64,000 bases of DNA from Amnibacterium setariae (lineage in GTDB: Bacteria > Actinomycetota > Actinomycetes > Actinomycetales > Microbacteriaceae): positions 62,001 to 126,000 of the forward strand of contig NZ_QXTG01000001.1 in NCBI RefSeq assembly GCF_003581425.1, in the 5' to 3' direction. Both the position numbers and the translations under genes were made by a program. Numbering within the stretch: the first letter of the stretch is position 1; every line of letters begins with the position of its first letter. Below the pieces are notes generated by a model. It worked only from the letters and a program-made list of their open reading frames with translations, was not told where the DNA came from and searched no databases. This document shows, in pieces, positions 42,264-49,795 of the stretch.

Positions 42264-42707
42264 TCAGCCGCGGAGGCCCTCGACGCAGCGGTCGAGCAGC
42301 GCCGCGAGCCGGCGCGCGTCGCCGTCGTCGAAGCCGGACCGCATGCGGTCCTCGACCGAGCGGACGGCCGCGCTGGCCGCGGCCAACCGCTCCCGGCCGG
42401 CGGCGGTCAGCTCCACGGGCAGCACGCGGCCGACCGAGGGCCGCTCCTGCTTCACGACGAGGCCGCCCGACTCGAGGCCCTGCAGCACGAGGCTCATCGA
42501 CTGGCGCGTGACGAAGGCGCCCCGTGCGAGGCCGGCGCTCGACATCCCGGGCCGCTGCGCGAGCAGCTCGAGCGTCGAGTACTGGGTGATGCTCAGCCCG
42601 AGCGGGCGCAGCACGTCCTCCATGGCCGCGTGGAGCACCGCGGTCGCCTGCTTCAGGCGGTACCCGACGGAGGTGTCGAGGTCGACGGCCGGCCCGGCTT
42701 GACTCAT
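42264..42707 (-). CDS. MarR-family transcriptional regulator
   Basis: 147 residues. The winged helix is clear: ITQYSTLELLAQRPGMSSAGLARGAFVTRQSMSLVLQGLE (about 39-78), then VGRVLPVELTAAGRERLAAA. The ATG at 42707 overlaps the first of two palindromic operators in the intergenic region, so it almost certainly represses itself and the divergent VOC gene. The ligand is unknown. Confidence 0.9.
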   Translation of the reverse strand: MSQAGPAVDLDTSVGYRLKQATAVLHAAMEDVLRPLGLSITQYSTLELLAQRPGMSSAGLARGAFVTRQSMSLVLQGLESGGLVVKQERPSVGRVLPVELTAAGRERLAAASAAVRSVEDRMRSGFDDGDARRLAALLDRCVEGLRG

Positions 42708-42750
42708 GTCAGGATTCTGACATAGCCTCCTCCATGTCAGGTTCCTGACA
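42707..42750. promoter_or_regulatory. Two MarR operators between marR and the VOC gene
   Basis: TGTCAGGATTCTGACA (42707-42722) and TGTCAGGTTCCTGACA (42735-42750) are 16-base inverted repeats 28 bases apart centre to centre. TTGACT (42699-42704) and TAGCCT (42723-42728) flank the first and may form the VOC-gene promoter. Confidence 0.8.
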
Positions 42751-42775
42751 TTTAAACCGTCCCGAGGAGGACCCC

Positions 42776-43141
42776 ATGCCGGTCACCGGCCCCGACTTCG
42801 TCTCCATCCAGGTCCGCGACCTCGAGCGCTCCGCCGCGTTCTACGAGCAGCGGCTCGGGCTCGTGCGGCAGCCCGGACCGCCGCACGCCGTGGTGTTCGC
42901 CACCTCGCCGATCGCGTTCGCGGTCCGCGAGGCCGTGGCCGGTTTCGACCTCGACGCGACGCCCGAGCCGAGCGGCGGGGTCGCGCTGTGGCTCCTCGCG
43001 CCGGACGCGCAGGCGATCCACGACGACCTGGTCGCGCAGGGCGTCCCGATCGTCACCCCGCCCGCCGACGGGCCGTTCGGCCGCACGTTCACGTTCGCGG
43101 ACCCGGACGGCTACCGCGTCACGCTGCACGACCGGGGTTGA
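42776..43141 (+). CDS. VOC-superfamily (glyoxalase/bleomycin-resistance) protein
   Basis: 121 residues, one VOC unit: FVSIQVRDLERSAAFYEQRLGLVRQ at the start and GRTFTFADPDGYRVTLHDRG at the end, with GPPHAVVFATSPIAFAVRE between. Members are metal-dependent lyases, dioxygenases or drug-binding proteins; the activity here is not clear. The ATG at 42776 has GAGGAGG six bases upstream. It lies behind the MarR operators and is likely induced by the MarR ligand. Confidence 0.87.
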   Translation: MPVTGPDFVSIQVRDLERSAAFYEQRLGLVRQPGPPHAVVFATSPIAFAVREAVAGFDLDATPEPSGGVALWLLAPDAQAIHDDLVAQGVPIVTPPADGPFGRTFTFADPDGYRVTLHDRG

Positions 43142-43164
43142 TCGAGCCGACCGAGCTCCTGTTC

Positions 43165-43202
43165 GGCTATTGCTAATAGCCGGACGGCTGTTTACAGTAG
43201 CC
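43165..43202 (+). promoter_or_regulatory. Promoter with two palindromic operators, leaderless start
   Basis: GGCTATT-GCT-AATAGCC (43165-43181) is a perfect palindrome, and GGCTGTTTACAGTAGCC (43186-43202) is an imperfect second copy 21 bases on, two helical turns. TTGCTA (43170-43175), 17 bases, TACAGT (43193-43198) form the promoter, so both operators overlap it. The ATG at 43206 is seven bases past the -10, so the transcript should lack a leader. Confidence 0.7.
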
Positions 43203-43205
43203 ACC

Positions 43206-44036
43206 ATGAACGCGACCGCCTCGAGCACCGACACCCGCTTCCTCGACCGCTCGGAGGGGAGGGTCGCCTACGACGTGCGCGGCGACGGGCCGCTCGTCGT
43301 CCTCGTGCCCGGCATGGGCGAGCTGCGGTCGTCCTACCGCTTCCTCGCGCCGGAGCTCGTCGCGGCGGGCTACCGGGTCGTCTCGACGGACCTGCGCGGC
43401 CACGGCGACAGCGACACCGGGTTCAGCGCCTACGGCGACGAGGCGACCGCCGGGGACGTCGTCGCCCTGATCGCGGAGCTCGGCGGCCCGGCGGTCGTCG
43501 TGGGCAACTCCCTGGCGGCCGGCTCGGCGGTGATCGCGGCGGCGGAGCACCCGGAGCTGATCGCCGGGCTCGCGCTGGTCGGCCCCTTCGTGCGGAACCC
43601 GCCCGTCGGCCGCTTCACGGCGGCGCTCTTCCGAGCCATGACCGCGCCCGCCTGGATCGCCCCGGTCTGGAAGGCCTACATGCCGGTGCTCTACGCCGGG
43701 CGGAAGCCGGTCGACTTCGCCGAGTACCGTCGCGCGGTGCACACCGCCCTCCGCCGCCTGTCGTACGGGAGGGCGTTCTCCGCGACGACCCGGCAGACGG
43801 ACCACGCGCCCGCCGAGGCGGCGCTGCCCCGCGTGACCGCGCCCGCGCTCGTCGTCATGGGCGATCGGGACCCCGACTTCCGCGACCCCGCCGGCGAGGC
43901 CCGCTGGATCGGCGAGGCCCTGCACGCCCCCGTCGTGCTGATCGAGGACGCCGGCCACTACCCGCAGGCGCAGCAGCCGGAGGCGAGCGCGGCCGCCGTG
44001 CTCCCGTTCCTCGCGGAGGCGCTCCCCCGTGGCTAG
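43206..44036 (+). CDS. Alpha/beta hydrolase
   Basis: 276 residues. The fold is clear from VVLVPGMGELRSSYR, STDLRGHGDSDTGFS, and the nucleophile elbow VVVGNSLAAGSAV (about residues 98-110, Ser in GNSLA). The acid in MGDRDPDF and His in IEDAGHYPQAQ complete the triad. The substrate is unknown. Translation probably starts at the mRNA 5' end at ATG 43206. The tetR gene overlaps its stop by eight bases, and the regulator's operators sit on this promoter. Confidence 0.87.
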   Translation: MNATASSTDTRFLDRSEGRVAYDVRGDGPLVVLVPGMGELRSSYRFLAPELVAAGYRVVSTDLRGHGDSDTGFSAYGDEATAGDVVALIAELGGPAVVVGNSLAAGSAVIAAAEHPELIAGLALVGPFVRNPPVGRFTAALFRAMTAPAWIAPVWKAYMPVLYAGRKPVDFAEYRRAVHTALRRLSYGRAFSATTRQTDHAPAEAALPRVTAPALVVMGDRDPDFRDPAGEARWIGEALHAPVVLIEDAGHYPQAQQPEASAAAVLPFLAEALPRG

Positions 44037-44607
44037 GGCGGGCCTCAGCCCCGGCCGCGTCGTGGAGGCGGCGGCCGTCATGGCCGACGAGACCGGGCTC
44101 GGCGGGGTCGTGCTCGCCGGCCTCGCCGAACGCGTCGGCGTCCGGCAGCCGTCGCTCTACAAGCACATCGACTCGCTCGCGGGCCTGCGCCGCGGGATCT
44201 CGATCGTCGCGCAGCGGCAGCTGCTCGAGGTGCTGACCCGGGCGGCAGTGGGCCGGTCCGGCCGCGAGGCCCTCGTCGCGATGGCCGGGGCGTACCGCGG
44301 CTGGGCGCTCGAGCACCCGGGACGGTACGAGGCCGCGCAGCTCATGCCGGCGCCCGACGACGCCGAGCACGAGGCGAGCGCCGCCGCGATCGTCGACCTG
44401 ATCGCGGACGTGCTCGCCGGCTACGGGCTGCGGGACGACGACGCGATCGACGCGATCCGCGGCTTCCGCGCCATGCTGCACGGCTTCGTCAGCCTCGAGG
44501 CGGCGGGCGGGTTCCGCTTCCGCGCGGACGTGGACCGCAGCTTCGACCGGCTGATCGAGGGCTTCGCGCGCACCGTGGAGCAGGGGACGGGCGGCCGTCC
44601 GGGGTGA
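44029..44607 (+). CDS. TetR-family transcriptional regulator
   Basis: 192 residues. The N-terminal helix-turn-helix is GGVVLAGLAERVGVRQPSLYKHIDSLAGLRR (about 25-55). The C-terminal domain with WALEHPGRYEAAQLMPAPDD and FRAMLHGFVSLEAAGGFRF is the TetR_C_33/WHG type. The GTG at 44029 overlaps the hydrolase gene, so this is a two-gene operon, probably autorepressed through the palindromes at 43165-43202. A hairpin terminator follows at 44615-44650. Confidence 0.9.
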   Translation: MARAGLSPGRVVEAAAVMADETGLGGVVLAGLAERVGVRQPSLYKHIDSLAGLRRGISIVAQRQLLEVLTRAAVGRSGREALVAMAGAYRGWALEHPGRYEAAQLMPAPDDAEHEASAAAIVDLIADVLAGYGLRDDDAIDAIRGFRAMLHGFVSLEAAGGFRFRADVDRSFDRLIEGFARTVEQGTGGRPG

Positions 44608-44614
44608 GCACCGG

Positions 44615-44650
44615 GACGGCCCGGGGCGCCGGAGCGCCGTCCGGGCCGTC
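44615..44650 (+). terminator. Hairpin after the hydrolase-tetR operon
   Basis: GACGGCCCGG (44615-44624) pairs with CCGGGCCGTC (44641-44650). The loop itself holds GGCGCC...GGAGCGCC. No T tract follows. Confidence 0.55.
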
Positions 44651-44747
44651 CGCGGAAGCAGGACACCGCGATCGATCCTCCCGACATGCTCCGGTGGGCA
44701 TGGACCCGCTCGACAGCGCTCCTCGGCCTGCACCTGCGACTGCCGGT

Positions 44748-44773
44748 GTCAAGCGTCCGCCTCCCGGCTTGAC
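44748..44773 (+). promoter_or_regulatory. Inverted repeat upstream of a small gene
   Basis: GTCAAGC (44748-44754) and GCTTGAC (44767-44773) are exact inverted copies 12 bases apart. CTTGAC at the right arm could act as a -35 hexamer for the small gene at 44833. Confidence 0.35.
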
Positions 44774-44832
44774 CGCCCGCGTCGCACCGTGCTCGACTCC
44801 GAGGAGGGTCGGACGGGTCGAGGAGGCGCACG

Positions 44833-44985
44833 ATGTCGTGCTGCGAGCTGTGCAGGAACGTGGCGAGCTGGACGTACGTCGTCAGCGGTGACGGCGACGG
44901 CGTGGAGTTCCTCGACGCGGTCGCCGAGTTGAGCGACGGCGGCGCGGTCCGAGCGTCCGTGATGCTCGCCCTCGCCGACCACTGA
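44833..44985 (+). CDS. Small protein with N-terminal Cys cluster, 50 residues
   Basis: Read by hand from the ATG at 44833, which follows a strong GAGGAGG six bases upstream, to TGA at 44983-44985. It begins MSCCELCRNVASWTYVVSGD and ends in an Ala-rich acidic part. The three Cys near the start could bind a metal, but no family is recognised. It stops four bases before the convergent LacI-like gene ends. The strong ribosome binding site is the main support. Confidence 0.5.
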   Translation: MSCCELCRNVASWTYVVSGDGDGVEFLDAVAELSDGGAVRASVMLALADH

Positions 44986-44989
44986 CCCC

Positions 44990-45883
44990 CTAGCCGACGG
45001 CCGGCGAACGGCGGCGCAGCAGCCGGTCGAGCACCGAGCGGCGCGGCGCCTCCGGCGTCCGGGGCGCGGCGGTGGTCTCGCGCTCCACGAGGTCGCACCG
45101 AAGGACCTGGTGGTCCGCCTCCGTGCGCCCGAGCAGCCGGTCGACCGCGGCGCCGCCCACCACGGCGGGGTCCTGCCGGAAGGTCGTCAGCCCCCGGCTC
45201 GCGGCGTCCCGGTGGTCGTCGACGCCGACGACGCTCAGGTCGCGGGGGACCTCGAGCCCGAGGTCCCCGGCGGCCTCCAGCACCGCGAAGGCGAGCTCGT
45301 CGGCGACGGCGAAGACCGCGGTCGGTCGCACCGGGTCGGACAGCAGCTCCTTGGCGGCGCGGTACGCGGCCTCGTGCGTGAACTCGCAGGGCACGACGTG
45401 GGAGTGCTCGTCGAGGCCCGCCTCGCGCATCGCCTCGCTGTACCCGCGGACCCGGTCGGTCCGCATCGTGAAGTCGTCGGGCGACAGCGCGTATCCGGCG
45501 AGGTGCGTGATGGTCGTGTGCCCGAGGTCGAGGAGGTGCTGCGTCGCCTCGCGGGCCACGCGCTCGTCGTCCACGGTGACGCTCGGCAGGCCGTCGCACC
45601 AGCCGCCGATCACGACGACCGGCTTCCCGTGCGCGGTCAGGCGCGGGACCTGCGGCCCCTTGAACTCGAACCCGATCGCGATCGCACCGACGCAGTCCTC
45701 GTCGGCGAGCACCTCGTCGAACCGGTCGGCGACGACGGCGCGGCCGGGCGCGCCGGGCCGCTCGGCGAGGATCGAGACCGTGCAGGTCGGATCGACCTCC
45801 TGCAGCCGGGCGGCGATCCCCTCCGTCATGGCGTCGAAGTACCAGTTGTCCTGGAACGGCACAGCGATCTCGACTCGCGGCAC
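44990..45883 (-). CDS. LacI-type sugar-sensor domain protein lacking a DNA-binding domain
   Basis: 297 residues. From residue 2 it aligns with the periplasmic-binding-like effector domain of LacI regulators: VEIAVPFQDNWYFDAMTEGI, CVGAIAIGFEF, VTVDDERVAREATQHLLDLGHTTI, TAVFAVADELAFAVLEAAGDLGLEVPRDLSVVGVDD. The usual 55-residue helix-turn-helix before it is missing, and the 116 bases upstream do not encode one in any frame. The GTG at 45883 has GAGGAG seven bases upstream, so the short form is deliberate. The C-terminus is Arg-rich. Confidence 0.75.
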   Translation of the reverse strand: MPRVEIAVPFQDNWYFDAMTEGIAARLQEVDPTCTVSILAERPGAPGRAVVADRFDEVLADEDCVGAIAIGFEFKGPQVPRLTAHGKPVVVIGGWCDGLPSVTVDDERVAREATQHLLDLGHTTITHLAGYALSPDDFTMRTDRVRGYSEAMREAGLDEHSHVVPCEFTHEAAYRAAKELLSDPVRPTAVFAVADELAFAVLEAAGDLGLEVPRDLSVVGVDDHRDAASRGLTTFRQDPAVVGGAAVDRLLGRTEADHQVLRCDLVERETTAAPRTPEAPRRSVLDRLLRRRSPAVG

Positions 45884-45999
45884 GTGGCTCTCCTCGTTCG
45901 GCCTGCGGGCTGATCGTCCAGCGGCGGCGCGGGGCGAGCGTAGCGAGTCAATGGTTCGCGGAGGCCCATCGGCGGCCGCGCGCGTCCGCCCGCAGGAGC

Positions 46000-46599
46000 T
46001 CAGCGGGCGAGGACCTCCCGTACCAGGGCGTCGGCGGCCGCGCGGGCGGCGGCGATGACGTCCGTGTCGGGCACATCGGCGCCGACGGCCGCCTCGACTG
46101 CGGCGTTGATGCTGAGGAGGGCCATCCGGACGAGCACGGCGTCCGCGCCGTCCGGCTCGGGCAGCAGACCGACGAGCAGGTCGCTCAACCGGCCCAGGGG
46201 GTCGCCGATGCGATCCCCCTCCGCGTCGGCCAGGGCCCGGCCGATGAAGGGGTTGCCGCGGAGGAAGCGGATCCCCTGCAGCTTCTCCGCGGAGAACGAG
46301 TCGACCCACCGCAGCACGGCCTCGCGGATCAGCTCGGGGCTGCGCGGCTGGCGCTCCGCCCACGCGAGCAGCTCGGCGGCCTCCGAGCCGCGCCGCTCGA
46401 ACACCGACCGCAGGATCGCCTCCTTGTTCGGGAAGTGGTAGTAGAGCGAGGCCTTGTTGATGCCGAGCGCGTCGGCGATCTGCCGGAGGGACGTCGCCTC
46501 GTACCCCTGCTCCGTGAAGAGGTCGAGCGCGACGCGCAGCGCCTCCTGCCGGGTCTCCGCCCCGTCGCGCCGGCGCGCGCCGATCATCCGTTCCACCAC
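46000..46599 (-). CDS. TetR-family transcriptional regulator
   Basis: 199 residues. The helix-turn-helix TSLRQIADALGINKASLYYHFPNKEAILR is at about 36-64, with a typical TetR_C domain after it. The GTG at 46599 has TAGGCT six bases upstream, lying inside a palindrome (46607-46624), so it is probably leaderless and self-repressed. It is divergent from the SRPBCC-DUF1304 pair, its likely target. Confidence 0.9.
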   Translation of the reverse strand: MVERMIGARRRDGAETRQEALRVALDLFTEQGYEATSLRQIADALGINKASLYYHFPNKEAILRSVFERRGSEAAELLAWAERQPRSPELIREAVLRWVDSFSAEKLQGIRFLRGNPFIGRALADAEGDRIGDPLGRLSDLLVGLLPEPDGADAVLVRMALLSINAAVEAAVGADVPDTDVIAAARAAADALVREVLAR

Positions 46600-46606
46600 G
46601 CCGGGA

Positions 46607-46651
46607 GCCTACCGGTCGGTAGGCTTGACGCATCTACCTAACGGTAGGTAG
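46607..46651. promoter_or_regulatory. Two palindromic operators between tetR and the SRPBCC gene
   Basis: GCCTACCGGTCGGTAGGC (46607-46624) is a perfect palindrome covering the tetR -10. CTACCTA-ACGG-TAGGTAG (46634-46651) lies between TTGACG (46625-46630) and TAGGTT (46649-46654), the likely promoter of the rightward operon. One repressor could thus close both promoters. Confidence 0.75.
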
Positions 46652-46685
46652 GTTGCCGGTCGACCGCATCGACGGAGGAGCACGC

Positions 46686-47141
46686 ATGAGCGAGTACACG
46701 ATCACCCGGGACTACCCGTACGCGATCGAGGAGGTCTGGCACGTCCTGACCGACCCCGGCTGGGTCGCGCAGTGGACCACCACCGGCCGGGGCGGGCGTC
46801 CGGAGGACTTCGCTCCGGAGGTCGGCCGGCGGTTCCGCTTCGTGGGGAAGCCCACGATGGGCTGGGCGGGCGTCGTCTACTGCGAGGTGCTCGAGGTGCG
46901 GGCGCCCGAGCTGCTGCGCTACACGTGGAGGGGCGAGGAGGACGCCGGCGCCGTCACCGACGTGACGTACCGGCTCGAGGCGACCCCCGGGGGCACCCGC
47001 TTCACCTGGAGCCACACCGGCTTCACCGGTCCCGGCGGCTTCGCGATGTCCCGGCTGCTCGGCGGCGTGCGTCGCACGATGCTGAGCGAGGGCGTACCCC
47101 CGGTCCTCGCCCGCCACCACGCGACCCTCGCACCGCAGTGA
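46686..47141 (+). CDS. SRPBCC (AHSA1/START-like) family protein
   Basis: 151 residues. The fold is indicated by YTITRDYPYAIEEVWHVLTDPGWVAQWT at the start and EVLEVRAPELLRYTW..DVTYRLEATPGGTRFTWSHTGF in the middle. It would bind a hydrophobic ligand in a deep pocket. The ATG at 46686 follows CGGAGGAG. The next gene overlaps its stop by four bases. Divergent from a TetR gene with shared operators. Confidence 0.88.
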   Translation: MSEYTITRDYPYAIEEVWHVLTDPGWVAQWTTTGRGGRPEDFAPEVGRRFRFVGKPTMGWAGVVYCEVLEVRAPELLRYTWRGEEDAGAVTDVTYRLEATPGGTRFTWSHTGFTGPGGFAMSRLLGGVRRTMLSEGVPPVLARHHATLAPQ

Positions 47142-47527
47142 CCGTCGCGCTCGTGGCCGCGGGCATCGCCGGCGCGATCGCCGCGGCCTCGCATGCCGGG
47201 ATGTTCGTCGTCGAGAGCCTGCTCTTCGGGCGGGACGGCACCCGTCGCATGCTCGAGGTGCCCGAGGCCCACGCCGAGGCCGTGCGGCTCTGGGCGCACC
47301 ACCAGGGCGTCTACAACCTCCTGCTCGCCGCGATCGCGGCCGCAGGCCTGGTCGCCCTCGCGCTGGGCTCCACGACCGTCGCCCAGTCGCTGCTGCTCGC
47401 CTCCGGATCCGCGATGGTCGCCGCGGCCCTCGCACTGCTCGCCGTCGACCGGCGACGCGAGCGCGTCCCGGGCTTCCTCGCTCAGGCACTGCCGGCAGTG
47501 GCCTGCGTCGTCGCGCTCAGCGCGTGA
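47138..47527 (+). CDS. DUF1304-type integral membrane protein
   Basis: 129 residues with four hydrophobic helices and the family pattern HAGMFVVESLLFGRDGTRRML followed by HHQGVYNLLLA. Function unknown. The GTG at 47138 overlaps the SRPBCC gene (GTGA), so the pair is co-translated and TetR-controlled. Confidence 0.8.
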   Translation: MTVALVAAGIAGAIAAASHAGMFVVESLLFGRDGTRRMLEVPEAHAEAVRLWAHHQGVYNLLLAAIAAAGLVALALGSTTVAQSLLLASGSAMVAAALALLAVDRRRERVPGFLAQALPAVACVVALSA

Positions 47528-47533
47528 GCCCGC

Positions 47534-47677
47534 TCAGTCGGAGAACGCCCACTCCGCGCCGCAGCCGTCGCAGCGCGCGGACCATTCGCCGGGTCGTGCC
47601 GCACCGTCCCCGGCCTGCCGGACCACGGCGCTGATCTGCACCCCTGCCGACTCCGCACACGTCGGACGCCCGATCAT
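47534..47677 (-). CDS. Small Cys-containing protein, unknown function
   Basis: 47 residues from ATG 47677, beginning MIGRPTCAESAG and ending RCDGCGAEWAFSD. The CDGC pair resembles half of a zinc ribbon, with a Cys at position 7 as a possible ligand. GGAGGCGGG lies upstream. A longer in-frame ATG at 47743 is possible but adds an Arg-rich stretch. It converges with the DUF1304 gene with six bases between stops. Confidence 0.45.
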   Translation of the reverse strand: MIGRPTCAESAGVQISAVVRQAGDGAARPGEWSARCDGCGAEWAFSD

Positions 47678-47851
47678 CTCGATCCCGCCTCCGCCATGAG
47701 CGGGTAGGCGGTGGACGGTGCGCGTCCTGCGCGATCTGGACACTCCCTCGACAGGAGGAGCCGCGTGCGGTGGGCGCGTCCGCGCGGGGAGCGCACAGGA
47801 CGACGGGGCCGGCCGCGCCGACCGCTCGACGATCCTCTGCGGCTCGGCGAG

Positions 47852-47936
47852 CGGAGGGCGTGGGATTCGAACCCACGAGGCATTGCTGCCTGCCGGTTTT
47901 CAAGACCGGATCCTTCGGCCGCTCGGACAGCCCTCC
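47852..47936 (-). tRNA. tRNA-Ser(TGA)
   Basis: Read on the minus strand: acceptor GGAGGGC / GCCCTCC, D arm CCGAGCGG, anticodon arm CCGGTCTTGAAAACCGG with anticodon TGA, a long variable arm GCAGCAATGC as in class II tRNAs, and T arm GTGGGTTCGAATCCCAC. The discriminator base is G, as in serine tRNAs. The CCA end is not encoded. The serS gene lies 2.7 kb away. Confidence 0.95.
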
Positions 47937-47975
47937 AGGGCCCCAGACGATACCGCCGTCGTCGGCGATCGGCGG

Positions 47976-49223
47976 TCAGCAGGCGCCGGGAGCGGGGCAC
48001 GAGGCCGGCGCCGGGCCGGGCGCCTGCACCCGGGCCGGGACCCGTGCGCGCCCGAGCGAGACCAGCACGAGCAGCGCCACCACCGCGATGCCGCCGGCGA
48101 GGTAGAAGTCGAACGCGATGCCGAACGCGCCGACGCCCACACCGCCCACGACCGAGCCGAGCGAGATCGCGATCTGGATCGTGCTCACGAACAGCGCGAG
48201 GCTGCCGTCCGACGCCGAGGGCGCGGCCTTCGACATCCAGGTCTGCAGGCCGAGCGGCAGCGCGCCCCACACGAAGCCCCAGACGACGAGCAGCACCAGG
48301 ACGCCGGGCAGCGACCAGGCGAGGAGGGGCAGCGCGACGACGGCGAGCGCGAGCACGATCTTCGTGACGGCGAGCGTGCCGGTCACGCTGCGGCTCAGCG
48401 TGACGCCCGCGACGAAGTTGCCGGCGATCCCCGCGACGCCGAAGGCGAGGAGGGCGATCGTCACCACGGTCGGAGAGACCCGCACGAGGTCCTCGAGGTA
48501 GGGCGCCACGTAGGTGTAGGCCGAGAACTGCGCGATGAACGCGAGCCCGGTCGCGATCAGCCCGATGCGGGCGCGCGGGACGCGGAGCAGCTCCCCCAGC
48601 GTGCCGAACCGGACCCGCTGCAGCGAGGGGATCCGCGGCAGGAGCACGAGCTGCAGCACGAGCGCCACCACGCCGAGCGCGGCGCCGATCAGGAAGGCGA
48701 GCCGCCAGGTCGCGACCGCGGAGACGAGCGCGCCGAGCGGGAGGCTCACGACGGTCGCGACGGAGACGCCGCCGGTGATGACCGACGTGGCGCGGATGAC
48801 GGCGCTTCCCCGGACCAGCCGGCCGGCGATGCCGGCGCCGAGCGCCCAGAACCCGCCGATGCAGAGCCCGAGCAGCATGCGCGCGACGAGCAGCACGGCG
48901 AAGCTCGGCGCGAGCGCGCCGAGCACGTCCGCGACGACGAGCAGGGACACGAGCGACCACAGGACGATCCGCCGGTCCACGCGCGAGGTGAGCACGGTGA
49001 CGACCGGTGCGCCGATCGCGCCGGTGAGCGCGGTGACGACCACCATCAGCCCGGCCGTGCCGACACCGATGTGCAGGTCGGCGGCGATCGCCGGGAGGAG
49101 GCCGATGGGCAGGAACTCGGACAGCACCAGCACGAAGGAGCCGAGGGCCACGGAGAGCACCGCGACCCACCCCCGCCGGTCGCTCATCGTGCGGGGTGCG
49201 GCTGCATCGAGATCGGCGGTCAT
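47976..49223 (-). CDS. MFS transporter, 12-helix (AraJ/PbuE-like)
   Basis: 415 residues. Twelve hydrophobic helices, with a motif-A-like TSRVDRRIVLWSL after helix 2 and ARMLLGLCIGGFWALGAG (helix 4). This matches sugar-efflux or drug-efflux members of the DHA1 group. The C-terminal tail is Pro/Ala-rich with two Cys (ASCPAPGAC), which is unusual. The ATG at 49223 has GGAG seven bases upstream. The tRNA-Ser gene lies just downstream. Confidence 0.87.
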   Translation of the reverse strand: MTADLDAAAPRTMSDRRGWVAVLSVALGSFVLVLSEFLPIGLLPAIAADLHIGVGTAGLMVVVTALTGAIGAPVVTVLTSRVDRRIVLWSLVSLLVVADVLGALAPSFAVLLVARMLLGLCIGGFWALGAGIAGRLVRGSAVIRATSVITGGVSVATVVSLPLGALVSAVATWRLAFLIGAALGVVALVLQLVLLPRIPSLQRVRFGTLGELLRVPRARIGLIATGLAFIAQFSAYTYVAPYLEDLVRVSPTVVTIALLAFGVAGIAGNFVAGVTLSRSVTGTLAVTKIVLALAVVALPLLAWSLPGVLVLLVVWGFVWGALPLGLQTWMSKAAPSASDGSLALFVSTIQIAISLGSVVGGVGVGAFGIAFDFYLAGGIAVVALLVLVSLGRARVPARVQAPGPAPASCPAPGAC

Positions 49224-49405
49224 GGGGCTCCAGACGTCGGCGGTCGTCGGCCGGCGACGTGCCCGCGGACGACCACGCCCGCATCGGCTCGGATGGCCGC
49301 AACCGCACGACCCGCCCGCGTATGCCCGCGGACCGCGCGCCCCCCTTCGCACCGGGTTCGAGCCCGTCCCTGCCGACCGGGATCGGGGAGGCGCAGGATG
49401 GGGCC

Positions 49406-49669
49406 GTGGCTCCGCGCCGACAGGTCCGCATGACGCCCGAGGAGGCGCAGCGCATCCGTGCGCAGGACGCGGCCGGGCGGCTCGACCGCGGCGACCCGGA
49501 GGTGCGCCGGGTGATCGAGGACGCGAACCGGACGTCCGTGCGCGCCCACGTCTACGGCCGGGACGCGGCCGCGCGACGCACCACGCGGACGTCGCTGCTC
49601 GTCACCACCGGGGCCGCGGCGCTCTTCGCGGGCGGCCTCGCGCTGCACTTCCTCCTGCTCACGCGGTGA
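49406..49669 (+). CDS. Small C-terminally anchored membrane protein
   Basis: 87 residues. A charged, helical cytoplasmic part (EEAQRIRAQDAAGRLDRGD) is followed by a single C-terminal helix (about residues 64-84, LLVTTGAAALFAGGLALHFLL). No family recognised. The GTG at 49406 has CAGGAT six bases upstream and no Shine-Dalgarno, matching the leaderless pattern of neighbouring genes; an ATG at 49430 is an alternative. Confidence 0.6.
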   Translation: MAPRRQVRMTPEEAQRIRAQDAAGRLDRGDPEVRRVIEDANRTSVRAHVYGRDAAARRTTRTSLLVTTGAAALFAGGLALHFLLLTR

Positions 49670-49688
49670 GGGCCCGCGCGGCGGACGC

Positions 49689-49777
49689 GTCGCGCGGTAC
49701 CTGCACCGTCCCGCGGTAGGTCTACCTGCCGCGGGACGGTCGGAGTACCGCGCGGCGCGGTCGGAGTACCGCGCGAC
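49689..49777. terminator. Nested long palindrome between convergent genes
   Basis: The inner stem ACCGTCCCGCGGTAGGT / ACCTGCCGCGGGACGGT (49705-49740) has one mismatch and a two-base loop. Outer arms GTCGCGCGGTAC (49689-49700) and GTACCGCGCGAC (49766-49777) pair around it, with a partial duplication CGGTCGGAGTACCGCGCG between. Confidence 0.65.
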
Positions 49778-49795
49778 GGTGACCGCGGGCGCGGG

